NCBI GenBank assembly: GCA_902590435.1
Contig: CACIWU010000007.1
Location: forward strand, 1 to 41,820
Direction: 5' to 3'
Length of the DNA: 41,820 bases
Origin: an uncultured SAR324 cluster bacterium
GTDB taxonomy: Bacteria; SAR324; NAC60-12
Shown here: positions 33,223 to 41,806 of the stretch, piece after piece
Numbering within the stretch: the stretch's first letter is position 1
Layout: every line of letters begins with the position of its first letter
Made by a program: the position numbers and the translations under genes
The notes under the pieces: generated by a model
Seen by the model: the letters and a program-made list of their open reading frames with translations, nothing else
Database searches by the model: none
Told to the model about the DNA's origin: nothing

Positions 33223-33744
33223 ATGTATTTTCTTTATTTTAAAGCTTTTCACATTATTGGAGTGGTAATTTGGTTTTCTGGACTTTTTTATTTAGGTCGT
33301 TTGTTTGTTTATCATAAAGAAACAGAAGAACTTCAAGAACCAGAAAACGAAACTCTTAAAAAACAGTATTCTAAGATGGAAAAGAGGCTTTATTATGGTA
33401 TTGCTTGGCCCGGCCTATGCATCACTATTGCTTTTGGGCTAGGCATGTTAATCGAGTGGGGCTTCCCAAATTGGATACAATTAAAATTTGCTTTAGCAAT
33501 ATTACTGGTTGTGTATCATTTTTTGTGTGGACATATCCGTAAAAAACTATGCAAAAAAGATTTTTTTTTGAATAGCAAACATTTAAGAATTTTTAATGAA
33601 ATACCTACAATATTTTTGGTCAGCATAGTTTTTTTAGTGGTTTTCAAAGATACTCTTTCATTAACTGTTCTTTTGTCAGTAATTATTACACTTAGCGTTA
33701 TAATTTTTTTTAGCATCCATCTTTTATCTTTAAGAAAAAAATAA
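33223..33744 (+). CDS. hemJ: protoporphyrinogen oxidase HemJ
   Basis: HemJ is the membrane-bound, heme-containing enzyme that oxidises protoporphyrinogen IX in many bacteria lacking HemG and HemY. The 173-residue chain has four or five hydrophobic helices and the family residues: His10 in KAFHIIGVVIWFSGLF, MEKRLYYGIAWPG in the second helix, IQLKFALAILLVVYHFLCG, and RIFNEIPTIFLVSIVFLVV (family RwfNEiPtl.l). The C-terminal helix past residue 150 is an extension compared with the usual 140-150 residues. It follows moeA by 53 bases. Confidence 0.9.
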   Translation: MYFLYFKAFHIIGVVIWFSGLFYLGRLFVYHKETEELQEPENETLKKQYSKMEKRLYYGIAWPGLCITIAFGLGMLIEWGFPNWIQLKFALAILLVVYHFLCGHIRKKLCKKDFFLNSKHLRIFNEIPTIFLVSIVFLVVFKDTLSLTVLLSVIITLSVIIFFSIHLLSLRKK

Positions 33745-33773
33745 TTAAAAAAACACATCTTTCTGAGAAAACT

Positions 33774-34469
33774 TTGAAAAAAAACAACAAAATAATTTTA
33801 ATATTTCTATATGTGTTTTTAATAACAATTGCTAATGGGTGTAGTTGGTTATTCGAACCCACTAAAGAAGCAAAAAATGATTTGTACGAGGCTGGTAACA
33901 AAGCTTTAAATGAAGGGAAGTATGACGAAGCTACTTCTTACTATCGAAAGATCTCAAGAAGTTCGCCATTTTATCCTCAGGCTCTCTGGATGATTCAAAA
34001 GGTTCCTTTCAAAAAAGGAGTTGCATCTTTTAACCTTAAGAAATTCCAAATTGCTATCGAAGAATTCTCAAAGGTACCTCGACATTCCCCCGACTATGAA
34101 GAGGCTCAACGATATATAAAGTTAACCAATTATAACTTGTTGCTTCAAAAATACACAAAATCGAGTAGTAAAGATAGATTCTATATGATTAAAGACTTGG
34201 TAGATATTTCCAACGAACTGAGTAACATCAATTTGCTTAAAAAGAACATCACATTAATTGAAAAAGAACTAAAAATTAGAACATCAAATTCTAAGACAAA
34301 ATATCTTATAAATTTGCTTTGGACTATAGTCGAACTAAGTAATGAAAAAGATTTATATGAAAAGACACTAAAATATCTACTAACAGATATTAATTACTTC
34401 TATGACCAACCAGAAGTCAGAACTGTAGTATTTCAGATTATTGGTAATATAAAAATCGCTTTAATGTAA
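33774..34469 (+). CDS. lipoprotein with TPR repeats
   Basis: The start is a TTG at 33774, 29 bases after hemJ. The N terminus is a lipoprotein signal, MKKNNKIILIFLYVF then ITIANGC with lipobox Cys23. Residues 35-105 have two TPR-like units: EAGNKALNEGKYDEATSYYR (about 40-59) and KGVASFNLKKFQIAIEEFS (about 82-100). The rest is Lys-rich helical. It is probably anchored to the periplasmic side of a membrane and serves as an adaptor, but no partner is suggested by hemJ upstream or prsW downstream (convergent). The family is unrecognised beyond that. Confidence 0.62.
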   Translation: MKKNNKIILIFLYVFLITIANGCSWLFEPTKEAKNDLYEAGNKALNEGKYDEATSYYRKISRSSPFYPQALWMIQKVPFKKGVASFNLKKFQIAIEEFSKVPRHSPDYEEAQRYIKLTNYNLLLQKYTKSSSKDRFYMIKDLVDISNELSNINLLKKNITLIEKELKIRTSNSKTKYLINLLWTIVELSNEKDLYEKTLKYLLTDINYFYDQPEVRTVVFQIIGNIKIALM

Positions 34470-34568
34470 AAAACTTTTATAAAGATTTAAATATAATTTA
34501 TTTTAAAAAATAAAACTTTTATTAGAGATTCTTTCATATATTAAATAAATCATTTTTTAAATTCAATA

Positions 34569-35306
34569 TCATCCATTTTTGTAAAATTTAGTTTTACTAC
34601 TTCTAAATGCAATTTTACTAAAAAAATAACTGATGATTCCCATAAACAGAATTTGACAATATGCCTCCTTTTCCATATTTAAAGAAAGCAAAAAATCATA
34701 TAATCCGTGTAAAAAAGAAGAAAATAACCAGCCTCCTAAAATTAACATAAAAGGAATAAAAAAACCAAAGTTAAATTCTTCCTTTGAATCTATCTCTATA
34801 CGAGATTTAGCTAAAAAATAACCCATTGGTATACTCATAAATACATGAGCAGGAATGGTAATAACAGTCCTTATAATTACTACTGTAATACCATAGTGAT
34901 TTAAATAGTAAAAATTTTCCATCACTGCAAATCCGAGAGAAACAAATACAGCAAATAAAATTCCATCAAATTTTTCCACTAAATGTTTACTAGAAAAAAC
35001 AAATACCAACAATACAATTAATTTTGAAAATTCCTCATTCAAGCCCACAATAAACCAAAATACAGAACTAACTAAAGAAATGTTTTCACCTAATATTGTT
35101 AATTTTTGTCCGGTTGCTCCAGGCCAGAAAAGTGTAAATTTTTCAATCACATGATTTAATAACAGCGCCAAAAATCCTGACCCCATTCCACCCAAAAACA
35201 AAATTATTAATATAAAAATGTGTACTTTTTTATATCGGTTTAAGTGATAAAAAAACCATCCCCATATAATGCCCGGAACAAGGACAATTCCTATAATTGG
35301 TAACAT
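34569..35306 (-). CDS. PrsW-family glutamic intramembrane protease
   Basis: This 245-residue protein has about seven hydrophobic segments. The PrsW/RCE1 (CPBP-clan) motifs are in order: NEEFSK (the E-E-x-x-K motif) in the fourth segment, AVMENFYYL (ExxxY), HVFMSIPMGY (first His) and FLHGLYDFLL (H...D). In Bacillus, PrsW cleaves the anti-sigma factor RsiW; other members may process other membrane proteins. It is divergent from the GGDEF gene with 131 bases between, and converges with the TPR lipoprotein gene. No sigma/anti-sigma pair lies nearby, so the substrate is unknown. Confidence 0.82.
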   Translation of the reverse strand: MLPIIGIVLVPGIIWGWFFYHLNRYKKVHIFILIILFLGGMGSGFLALLLNHVIEKFTLFWPGATGQKLTILGENISLVSSVFWFIVGLNEEFSKLIVLLVFVFSSKHLVEKFDGILFAVFVSLGFAVMENFYYLNHYGITVVIIRTVITIPAHVFMSIPMGYFLAKSRIEIDSKEEFNFGFFIPFMLILGGWLFSSFLHGLYDFLLSLNMEKEAYCQILFMGIISYFFSKIAFRSSKTKFYKNG

Positions 35307-35370
35307 TTTTTTCCTACAGTTATGTTGCGAATACTATTAATTCATGGCATAGTTTCTATTAAGAGAACCA

Positions 35371-35385
35371 AGATAAATTTTATCT
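35371..35385. promoter_or_regulatory. 15-base palindrome between prsW and the GGDEF gene
   Basis: AGATAAA-T-TTTATCT is a perfect 7-1-7 palindrome, 53 bases before the GGDEF gene ATG and 65 bases from the prsW ATG. Its position in a divergent promoter region suits a dimeric regulator acting on both genes. A good ribosome-binding site, AAGGA, eight bases before the GGDEF ATG, is separate from it. Confidence 0.35.
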
Positions 35386-35437
35386 GATCACCAAACGGAG
35401 ATTATAACATGTAATAACTAAGTTAAGGAATAATTAG

Positions 35438-36862
35438 ATGCAAAGAAAATCACTTTCCTCTCTTAAAGATCGTAAACATATAGAGCGATTTGCAAAAAAA
35501 ATAAAATCCGGAAGATATTTTAGGAAAATTAGTTTATTTATTCTAGTAGAAATGCTAAGTAAAGGTGAATTATTAACTTTACATGAAGAAGAATTACTTT
35601 TTAACGAAGAAAATAACAATAATCTTGAACTAATAATACTTCTAGAAGGATCACTATTAGTTACATCCGGTGATAATTTTATTATGCGCCTTAATCAACC
35701 TGGTGATGTTTTTGGAGAATTGTCAATAATTTATTCTAAACCTAAACCACTTGCAAAAGTAATATCTGAAGGAAATTCTAAAGTAGTAATTTTCCCTTAT
35801 CGGTATTTTAAAGTCGCAAAAAATGAAACTAAAGTTTCAGTAGCATATTTGTTGTTTTCGCATATCCTAGCAGTAAAACTTAGGCATGCAACTGCTCAAT
35901 CTTTTTTGAAAAAAAAAATAAGATTAAAACAACTAGAAATACCCTTTTTAAGCATTATTGATCCTGATAAAAAATCAAAGGAAAGGATAAAATCTCTACT
36001 GAATAAATCCTGGGGGAATACCCGTATTTATGAGCTAAGTTCTTTTGAAAATATTCGGAAAGATTCATTTGATAAAAAAATAGATTTTTTTATAATTGAC
36101 CCTGAAAGAATACCTTATAGTACTTCAAAAAAAGAGTCTATTCGCAAATTAGTTGAAAAATGTTCTGTGCAAAAAAAACCAATTCTGGTAATAAGTAAAT
36201 ACTGTAAAAAAGAAGAAAATAGAAAATTTCTTGCAGAATTAGGTGTGACAGATTTCTTAATAAAACCATTTTCAAACTTTGATTTAAATCACAAACTAAT
36301 CAAATTTCGAAAAGATCACTATCTTCAAAAAGAATTGGAACAAGTAGAAATTGAGGCGGATACCGATAGACTTACAGGTTTGGCAAACCGTAGAAAAATG
36401 GATGAGTTTTTGGAGGCTCTGTTTACTATTTTTTCAGAAGATAAGCAATCATTTTCAATTATTATTGCAGACATAGATCATTTTAAACATTACAATGACA
36501 CAAACGGACATCAATTGGGAGACAATGTATTATCTATAGTTGCTTCAATTTTAAAAAAGCAAATAAGAAGAGGTGACTTAGCCGCGAGATATGGAGGTGA
36601 AGAATTTGTTGTTATTTTACCTAATTGTACAAAAGATAATGCAATTAAGATTGGGAATAAACTTCGTTTGGCAATTGCTAATAAAAAAATTCCATTCCAA
36701 GAAAAACAACCATTAGGTAATTTAACATGTACTCTCGGAGTAGCAACATTCCCAAAAGATGCATTAAGTAAAGATTTGTTAATAAAAAAGGCTGACAAAT
36801 GCCTATATCTTGGTAAAACTAGTGGAAGAAATAAGTTAGTTGCTAATACTGAAATAGATTAA
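35438..36862 (+). CDS. cyclic-nucleotide-binding-like / REC-like / GGDEF diguanylate cyclase
   Basis: Three domains are visible in 474 residues. Residues 30-150 form a cNMP-binding beta-roll, with GSLLVTSGDN, QPGDVFGELSI and HILAVKLRHA; the usual RxA phosphate-contact Arg is absent (KPKPLAKVI), so the ligand may not be cAMP. Residues 165-285 resemble a degenerate receiver, with IDFFIIDPE (Asp221 at the phosphoacceptor position) and LIKPF (Lys276). Residues 305-474 form GGDEF, with DRLTGLANRRK, ADIDHFK (Asp345), active-site GGEEF (386-390) and an I-site RRGD (377-380) exactly five residues before it. It should make c-di-GMP, with product inhibition. AAGGA precedes the start. Confidence 0.9.
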   Translation: MQRKSLSSLKDRKHIERFAKKIKSGRYFRKISLFILVEMLSKGELLTLHEEELLFNEENNNNLELIILLEGSLLVTSGDNFIMRLNQPGDVFGELSIIYSKPKPLAKVISEGNSKVVIFPYRYFKVAKNETKVSVAYLLFSHILAVKLRHATAQSFLKKKIRLKQLEIPFLSIIDPDKKSKERIKSLLNKSWGNTRIYELSSFENIRKDSFDKKIDFFIIDPERIPYSTSKKESIRKLVEKCSVQKKPILVISKYCKKEENRKFLAELGVTDFLIKPFSNFDLNHKLIKFRKDHYLQKELEQVEIEADTDRLTGLANRRKMDEFLEALFTIFSEDKQSFSIIIADIDHFKHYNDTNGHQLGDNVLSIVASILKKQIRRGDLAARYGGEEFVVILPNCTKDNAIKIGNKLRLAIANKKIPFQEKQPLGNLTCTLGVATFPKDALSKDLLIKKADKCLYLGKTSGRNKLVANTEID

Positions 36863-36975
36863 ATGAAAAAAATTTGATTTTTAATTATGTTTTTTAAAGA
36901 AATTGATATCAATATAAACATCTCCTATTAAATAGAAAAAAATTTACCAAATCTTAAATTATAAATTTAATTTTC

Positions 36976-37004
36976 TTGCAAAAAAGCTTAAATTATCACA
37001 TAAT
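36976..37004 (+). promoter_or_regulatory. promoter of rplM-rpsI
   Basis: TTGCAA (36976-36981), a 17-base spacer, then CATAAT (36999-37004). The start would be near 37011, giving a leader of about 64 bases before rplM. The rest of the 212-base gap after the GGDEF gene is A/T-rich with no reading frame or structure that I recognise. Confidence 0.55.
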
Positions 37005-37074
37005 GCATATTGATTGATAAATTGTTAATTGCCAGATAAAGTTTGTTATTTAAGCAAAGTCTAAAACCGATATT

Positions 37075-37518
37075 ATGATTACAAAGTTTGCAAAAAAAGA
37101 AGAATTCTATGACGGAACAAATCCCAGAGCATGGTGGATAATCGATGCAGAAGGAAAAACATTAGGCAGAATTGCTACTAAAATTGCACAAGTACTAAGA
37201 GGTAAACATAAAACAATTTATTCTTCACATGTAGATACAGGAGACTTTGTTATAGTAATTAATGCAGATAAAATTCACGTAAGTGGGAAAAAAGAGCTAG
37301 ACAAGATCTACTTCAGACATACAGGCTATCCTGGAGGTATAAAAAGCTTCAAATATTATGAGTTAATGGAGAAGCATCCGAATAGAATAATAATGGGAGC
37401 TGTCAAAGGAATGATGCCGAAGAACGCTCTAAATAGGCGTTCTTTATTACGTCTAAAAGTTTATATTGGATCTGATCATCCGCACCAATCTCAACAAATT
37501 AAGACTTTAACTGTTTAA
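37075..37518 (+). CDS. rplM: 50S ribosomal protein L13
   Basis: This is a standard 147-residue L13 of the large subunit. PRAWWIIDAEGKTLGRIAT at the N terminus is the universal opening. GDFVIVINADKIHVSGKK, then YFRHTGYPGGIKS, then AVKGMMPKNALNRRSLLRL are canonical. It is followed three bases later by rpsI, the usual rplM-rpsI pair. No Shine-Dalgarno is visible before either start. In some bacteria L13 represses its own mRNA, but the leader here has no recognisable L13 motif. Confidence 0.98.
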   Translation: MITKFAKKEEFYDGTNPRAWWIIDAEGKTLGRIATKIAQVLRGKHKTIYSSHVDTGDFVIVINADKIHVSGKKELDKIYFRHTGYPGGIKSFKYYELMEKHPNRIIMGAVKGMMPKNALNRRSLLRLKVYIGSDHPHQSQQIKTLTV

Positions 37519-37521
37519 AAT

Positions 37522-37923
37522 ATGACTAAAAAAACAATTGTTCAATACTACGGAACAGGTAGAAGAAAAGGTTCAGTAGCAAGAGTTTTTCTCAGGCCGG
37601 GCAAGGGAGATATACTAATTAACAACAGATCTGTTGAAGACTATTTTGGAAGAGAAACACTAAAAATGGTACTTAGACAGCCTTTGGAATTAACTGATTC
37701 TGTAAAAACATTTGATATTTTCATAAATGTTAATGGTGGAGGATTGTCAGGTCAAGCTGGTGCAATTAGACACGGAATTTCTCGCGCCTTGTTGCTAGCA
37801 AAGGAAGATTCTAGAGACGTACTTAAAAAAGCTAGAATGCTTACTCGTGATTCAAGAAAAGTTGAACGCAAAAAATATGGTCAACCTGGTGCTCGCAAAA
37901 AATACCAATTTTCAAAACGTTAG
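37522..37923 (+). CDS. rpsI: 30S ribosomal protein S9
   Basis: This 133-residue S9 of the small subunit has [19 protein letters not shown] at the N terminus, then [20 protein letters not shown]. The C-terminal tail [18 protein letters not shown] reaches the ribosomal P site and ends in the invariant Lys-Arg. It is co-transcribed with rplM, with a 3-base gap. Confidence 0.98.
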   Translation: MTKKTIVQYYGTGRRKGSVARVFLRPGKGDILINNRSVEDYFGRETLKMVLRQPLELTDSVKTFDIFINVNGGGLSGQAGAIRHGISRALLLAKEDSRDVLKKARMLTRDSRKVERKKYGQPGARKKYQFSKR

Positions 37924-37950
37924 TTTTATTTAAATTAAAACAAATTCCAT

Positions 37951-38020
37951 AGGAGGTTTTCGCTATAAAAATACTCTGAAACCTTGTAAAATCTCATATG
38001 ATCACAAGTATTTTCCTCCT
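37951..38020 (+). promoter_or_regulatory. possible start-codon-sequestering leader structure
   Basis: AGGAGG (37951-37956) can pair with CCTCCT (38015-38020), and AAAATACT (37968-37975) with AGTATTTT (38007-38014). The two 3' arms are contiguous and lie inside the coding region just after ATG 37998, so the start codon would be in the loop. The AGGAGG is 41 bases from the ATG and so does not act as its Shine-Dalgarno. Confidence 0.35.
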
Positions 38021-39257
38021 TTGGACTTCACTGTCCATTTTTCTAACACTAAATGTTTTTAAAAATTTTTCAAAAAGATCAAGATCTTCAGTTAAAACTC
38101 TTCTTATTTCTTATGTTTTAGGGTGGGTAGTTGGAGATCTCCTTCCTCAATGGATTCTTCTTAATTTAGGCATTCTAATAATTTTTTCATTTACAGAAAT
38201 TTATTTCTCATCAATATTTCTGTTTGGACTAATTTGTCATTTTTTGTGTTGGTTTATTTTATTTATTCGCCTTTGGATTATATTAAATTTACCTAAGAGA
38301 ATTAACATTAAAATGATAAATTTTTTTGGTATTAAATGGCAAAATATACATTCTGATTATTCCAATCCAAAAAATATTTTTGAAATTAATTGGCATAGTT
38401 GGTTCAATCCTCTTAATTCACTTGAAGATCCGAGAATTGAAATTTTAAGAGATCAAGTCTTTCATAATGAAAATGGTTTACAATTAAAACTTGATATTTA
38501 TCGACCAAAAAATATAAAAAAGAAACTTCCGGGTATTTTGCAAATTCACGGAGGAGCATGGCTTACAGGTAGTAAGCGTCAGGCCTCTTCTTTTTTAGTG
38601 AGAATGGCAACTAAAGGCTGGATCTGTTATTCTGTTACACATCGTTTCAGTCCAAAAGTTGTTTTTCCGGAACATTTGATTGATGTTAAAAGAGCATTAA
38701 ATTGGATACGAGAAAACGCAGATTTCCATTCTCTTGACAAAAATTTTATAATATCGAAAGGAGGATCTTCAGGAGCTCATTTAGCGTCCTTAATGGCTCT
38801 AACTCAAAATCAATCTGAATTTCAACCAGGATTTGAAAAAGAGGATACCAGCATTCAGGGATGTGTTTCTATAAGTGGCGTTTTCGAATTTTTTGGCCCA
38901 TTTGATGAAAAGACTCCATTTCCAGCAAAGGCAAATATTTTGAAAAAAGTTTGTGGAGGGAGGCCAAACGAAGAACCTGTTTGTTACAAAAAAATTACAC
39001 CCGCAAACTGGATTTCAATTGATACACCACCTTTTTTAATTTTACAAGGAGAAACTGATGCTCTAATTCCCATTGAAGAAACAAAAAAATTTTGGAAAAT
39101 TCTTAAATATAAAAAAATTAAATCTTCAGCTTTTTTAAATCTACCATTAGTTCATCATGGATTTGATATATTCCCTACTTTAACCGAACAATGCATAATT
39201 CCAATAATTGAAAATTTTTTAATAATGCTTCATTACAACTACTACAAACGAGCTTGA
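37998..39257 (+). CDS. membrane-anchored alpha/beta hydrolase (esterase/lipase, HSL/BD-FAE-like)
   Basis: Residues 1-95 hold about three hydrophobic segments, and residues 150-419 an alpha/beta-hydrolase domain. Catalytic elements are visible: HGGAW (oxyanion hole, about 184-188), GGSSGAHL (nucleophile Ser within GxSxG, about 256), GETDALIP (acid Asp) and LVHHGFD (His). The HGGAW pattern assigns it to the carboxylesterase/hormone-sensitive lipase type. The catalytic part follows the last hydrophobic segment; its side of the membrane is uncertain. The downstream enoyl-CoA-hydratase gene is immediately adjacent, so a role in ester or acyl-CoA breakdown is plausible. Confidence 0.78.
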   Translation: MITSIFLLWTSLSIFLTLNVFKNFSKRSRSSVKTLLISYVLGWVVGDLLPQWILLNLGILIIFSFTEIYFSSIFLFGLICHFLCWFILFIRLWIILNLPKRINIKMINFFGIKWQNIHSDYSNPKNIFEINWHSWFNPLNSLEDPRIEILRDQVFHNENGLQLKLDIYRPKNIKKKLPGILQIHGGAWLTGSKRQASSFLVRMATKGWICYSVTHRFSPKVVFPEHLIDVKRALNWIRENADFHSLDKNFIISKGGSSGAHLASLMALTQNQSEFQPGFEKEDTSIQGCVSISGVFEFFGPFDEKTPFPAKANILKKVCGGRPNEEPVCYKKITPANWISIDTPPFLILQGETDALIPIEETKKFWKILKYKKIKSSAFLNLPLVHHGFDIFPTLTEQCIIPIIENFLIMLHYNYYKRA

Positions 39258-39262
39258 ATAAA

Positions 39263-40057
39263 ATGAAAAATAATGGAACAAATACCCAGATTATTAATTC
39301 TAAATTAGATAATCTAGTCCTTTATAATGAAGAAAATAGTGTGGCGACTTTATCATTAAATCGTCCTAAAAAATTTAATGCTTTGTCGGAAGAAATGATA
39401 AATACAATTCAAAATATTTTAGAAAAAATAGCCACTAGTGAATCGATTAGAATAATCATTATACAAGGCGCTGGCAAGAATTTCTGTGCCGGCCATGATT
39501 TGAAAGAAATGATTGCTACAAGACAAGAAATTCATTATAAGACTCTGTTTATGAAGTGTAGTAAAATGATGATGACCATTAATCAGATACCTCAACCTGT
39601 CATAGCAAAAGTTCATGGAATAGCAACTGCAGCAGGATGTCAATTGGTCGCTGCATGTGACCTAGCAATCGCTTCAAAGGATGCACGTTTCGCAACTTCA
39701 GGGATCAATGTAGGTTTATTTTGCTCAACTCCAGCTGTAGCAGTGAGTCGCAATATCCCTCGTAAAAAAGCAATGGAATTACTACTTACTGGAGAATTCA
39801 TTGACTCTGATACAGCACTTAGTTGGGGATTGATAAACCGTGTTTCACCACTAGAAAAATTAGATAAAGAATTACAAAAACTCGTTAATGTTATTTTGTC
39901 AAAGCCAAATATAGCTGTTAAAACGGGTAAAAAAATGTTCTACAAGCAATTAGAAAGAAACATGGAAGATGCATATGCATATGCCTCCAGAATAATGGCT
40001 TGTAATATGATGGAAGAAGATGTAAATGAAAGAGTTAAATCATTTATAAAAAAATAA
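39263..40057 (+). CDS. enoyl-CoA hydratase/isomerase family protein, ECHDC3-like
   Basis: The 265-residue chain is a crotonase fold. The oxyanion-hole region is KNFCAGHDLKEM (about 74-85), and the CoA-site helix reads GIATAAGCQLVAACDLAIAS. The ECHDC3 signature is visible in GHDLKEM and GLFCSTPAVAVSRN, then KKAMELLLTGEFIDSDTA and WGLINRV. The catalytic Glu pair of classic hydratases is not in place: Cys/Gln occupy the first position and the second (usually PEI) reads INVGLFCS. So the reaction is uncertain. I chose the ATG at 39263; the track start is TTG at 39254 inside the preceding stop. It forms one unit with the hydrolase gene. Confidence 0.82.
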   Translation: MKNNGTNTQIINSKLDNLVLYNEENSVATLSLNRPKKFNALSEEMINTIQNILEKIATSESIRIIIIQGAGKNFCAGHDLKEMIATRQEIHYKTLFMKCSKMMMTINQIPQPVIAKVHGIATAAGCQLVAACDLAIASKDARFATSGINVGLFCSTPAVAVSRNIPRKKAMELLLTGEFIDSDTALSWGLINRVSPLEKLDKELQKLVNVILSKPNIAVKTGKKMFYKQLERNMEDAYAYASRIMACNMMEEDVNERVKSFIKK

Positions 40058-40170
40058 TGATCTTCATTTAACAATTAGTAAAATACTTTTTATAATTCAA
40101 CTGAAACATCTCATAGAAAATAATTTACAGATATATAAGTTTATTAATACTAAAAAATAACAAAATTTTC

Positions 40171-41028
40171 ATGATTAAAGAAAATAAAAACTATAGGCCT
40201 AAAATGTCAAATTCTAAGGTTGAAGCGTCTTTTCCTGTTTCTGTAATGGATGAATTTGGAAATAAGAGAGAAAAACACATCACAGGAGAAAGACCATTAA
40301 TTATCTATGTTGATAAAAAGGAAATAGTAACTTTAATGACACTTGGAAATAACCCTGAATTACTTGTATTAGGGTATCTACATAATCAAGGATTCATAAA
40401 AAGCATAAAAGAAATAAAAGAGATACAAGTAGATTGGGATGTAGATTCTGCAGTAGTTGTAACAAAAAACGGTTCTGCAGATTGGGAGGATAGATTAAAA
40501 AAACGTACTGTAACTTCTGGTTGTGGACAAGGAACAGTTTTTGGGAATATCATTGAAGATTTAGATGGTATTAAATTACCTAAACCACAACTCTTACAAT
40601 CTTCATTTTATCGGCTACTTAAAAATATTAAGCAATACAATGAAGTATATAAAAAATCTGGTGCTGTTCATGGATGTGCTTTGTGTAAAAATGAAAATAT
40701 AGAAATATTCATAGAAGACGTTGGCCGCCATAATGCCACTGACGCAATTGCAGGTCATATGCTTTTGGAAAAAATTAAAGGAGCAGATAAATTATTTTAT
40801 ACAACTGGAAGATTAACTTCCGAAATGGTGATTAAAGTCGCACAAATGCGAATTCCTATATTATTTTCTCGTGCAGGAATAACCAAAATGGGAAAAGAAC
40901 TTTCAGAAAAAATGGGGATAACAACAATCGCTCGAGCTGGAGGGAAGCATTTCTTGGTCTACAATGGCTCAGATACTATAATATTAGACAAAAAACCATT
41001 AATTAAGGAAACATCAATATCAATTTGA
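40171..41028 (+). CDS. fdhD: formate dehydrogenase accessory sulfurtransferase FdhD
   Basis: FdhD passes sulfur from a cysteine desulfurase to the molybdenum cofactor of formate dehydrogenase. The 285-residue chain has the conserved N-terminal ERPLIIYVDKKEIVTLMT, and GYLHNQGF. The sulfur-carrying Cys pair is Cys169 and Cys172 in VHGCALCKN. IEDVGRHNATDAIAGHML is the family's RHNA/D motif, followed by TTGRLTSEMV and SRAGIT. TVTSGCGQGTVFG is also typical of the FdhD fold. It is monocistronic here (113-base gap upstream), with no fdh structural genes in view. Together with moeA it implies a Mo-bis-PGD formate dehydrogenase elsewhere. Confidence 0.94.
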   Translation: MIKENKNYRPKMSNSKVEASFPVSVMDEFGNKREKHITGERPLIIYVDKKEIVTLMTLGNNPELLVLGYLHNQGFIKSIKEIKEIQVDWDVDSAVVVTKNGSADWEDRLKKRTVTSGCGQGTVFGNIIEDLDGIKLPKPQLLQSSFYRLLKNIKQYNEVYKKSGAVHGCALCKNENIEIFIEDVGRHNATDAIAGHMLLEKIKGADKLFYTTGRLTSEMVIKVAQMRIPILFSRAGITKMGKELSEKMGITTIARAGGKHFLVYNGSDTIILDKKPLIKETSISI

Positions 41029-41093
41029 AAACTAATATTTTTCAATCATTTTTTTGGTGTATTTGGAAATAATCCAAATATTTTTTGATTAAT

Positions 41094-41621
41094 TTAAATT
41101 ATTAAAACCTTACCAAAGAAATCATTTTTTTCTAGACAAGTTTTTTCTTCATTCCTTAATTCACGAAAGACTTGTGTTATACGATCTAAATTTATATGTG
41201 CATCCGACCTTTGAGAATCGCCAACATCTAATTCAACACCTTCACGAAGTGAATCCCAGAATTGATCAGCAATTCTTTTATTTATGTTTTCGAAAATCAA
41301 AATTTCCAGAATATGCCATTTTTGATAACTTGATGCCCAAACATCTAACAAACATTTTTCTAAAGGAGATAATTGGTTATGCTTACCAATTTTCATATTT
41401 CCTTTGCCAGTTAAGAGCCATTCAGACCGGTATCCATGCTTAAGTTCAATCGAATTTGCAAGTGGTATTGTTAAACCAGCAGGGCCTGTCAGAACTTTAT
41501 GAAAAGATGTAGGCTTTAGACCTATGGTTTCAGAAAAAGCTCGACTTGATTTTCCATAAGAATTGAATACTATCTTTAGTCTTTCTCTAACTTCTTTTTT
41601 ATGTTTGTCTATTTCTTCCAT
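41094..41621 (-). CDS. CI-type HTH transcriptional regulator
   Basis: This 175-residue protein has an N-terminal HTH (about residues 8-55): KEVRERLKIVFNSYGKSSRA, FSETIGLKPTSFHKVLTGPA. It is followed by YRSEWLLTGKGNM, the motif (npeWLltGkG.m) that ends the HTH domain of phage CI-type and related chromosomal repressors. Residues 75-175 are helical, acidic, and resemble no peptidase or ligand domain that I recognise. Its size without a LexA-like protease makes it a non-cleavable regulator. A palindrome 43 bases upstream may be its operator. No phage genes accompany it within the window. Confidence 0.7.
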   Translation of the reverse strand: MEEIDKHKKEVRERLKIVFNSYGKSSRAFSETIGLKPTSFHKVLTGPAGLTIPLANSIELKHGYRSEWLLTGKGNMKIGKHNQLSPLEKCLLDVWASSYQKWHILEILIFENINKRIADQFWDSLREGVELDVGDSQRSDAHINLDRITQVFRELRNEEKTCLEKNDFFGKVLII

Positions 41622-41663
41622 ATTTTTAAATGCTTCCTGTTTAAAAGATATTCTAAAAGATTT

Positions 41664-41697
41664 TTTAGTTACACTATAAAAAAATGTAGTAGCTAAA
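41664..41697. promoter_or_regulatory. inverted repeat upstream of the HTH gene (operator candidate)
   Basis: TTTAGTTAC (41664-41672) and GTAGCTAAA (41689-41697) are inverted copies with one mismatch and a 16-base centre. The pair lies 43-76 bases upstream of the HTH start codon. Autorepression by the adjacent CI-like protein is a natural guess. Confidence 0.3.
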
Positions 41698-41777
41698 TAT
41701 TATTAAATTAGTATGTACTTTTGAATTATATAATTTCTGCAATCGTATGAATAAAAACTCATAAAAAACTGTGTATA

Positions 41778-41806
41778 CTTTTACTACAAAGCGAATTATT
41801 TGTCAA
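41778..41806 (-). promoter_or_regulatory. possible distal promoter near the right edge
   Basis: On the minus strand a perfect TTGACA (41806-41801) is followed after 17 bases by TAAAAG (41783-41778), four of six consensus bases. It could drive the HTH gene with a leader of about 150 bases. The rest of 41622-41820 is A/T-rich with no reading frame recognised. Confidence 0.35.

Noticed and set aside
34518-34545. AT-only hairpin (TTTATTTT...AAAATAAA) as a terminator between the TPR lipoprotein and prsW genes
   Set aside because: The stem has no G-C pair and such symmetry is frequent by chance in this composition.
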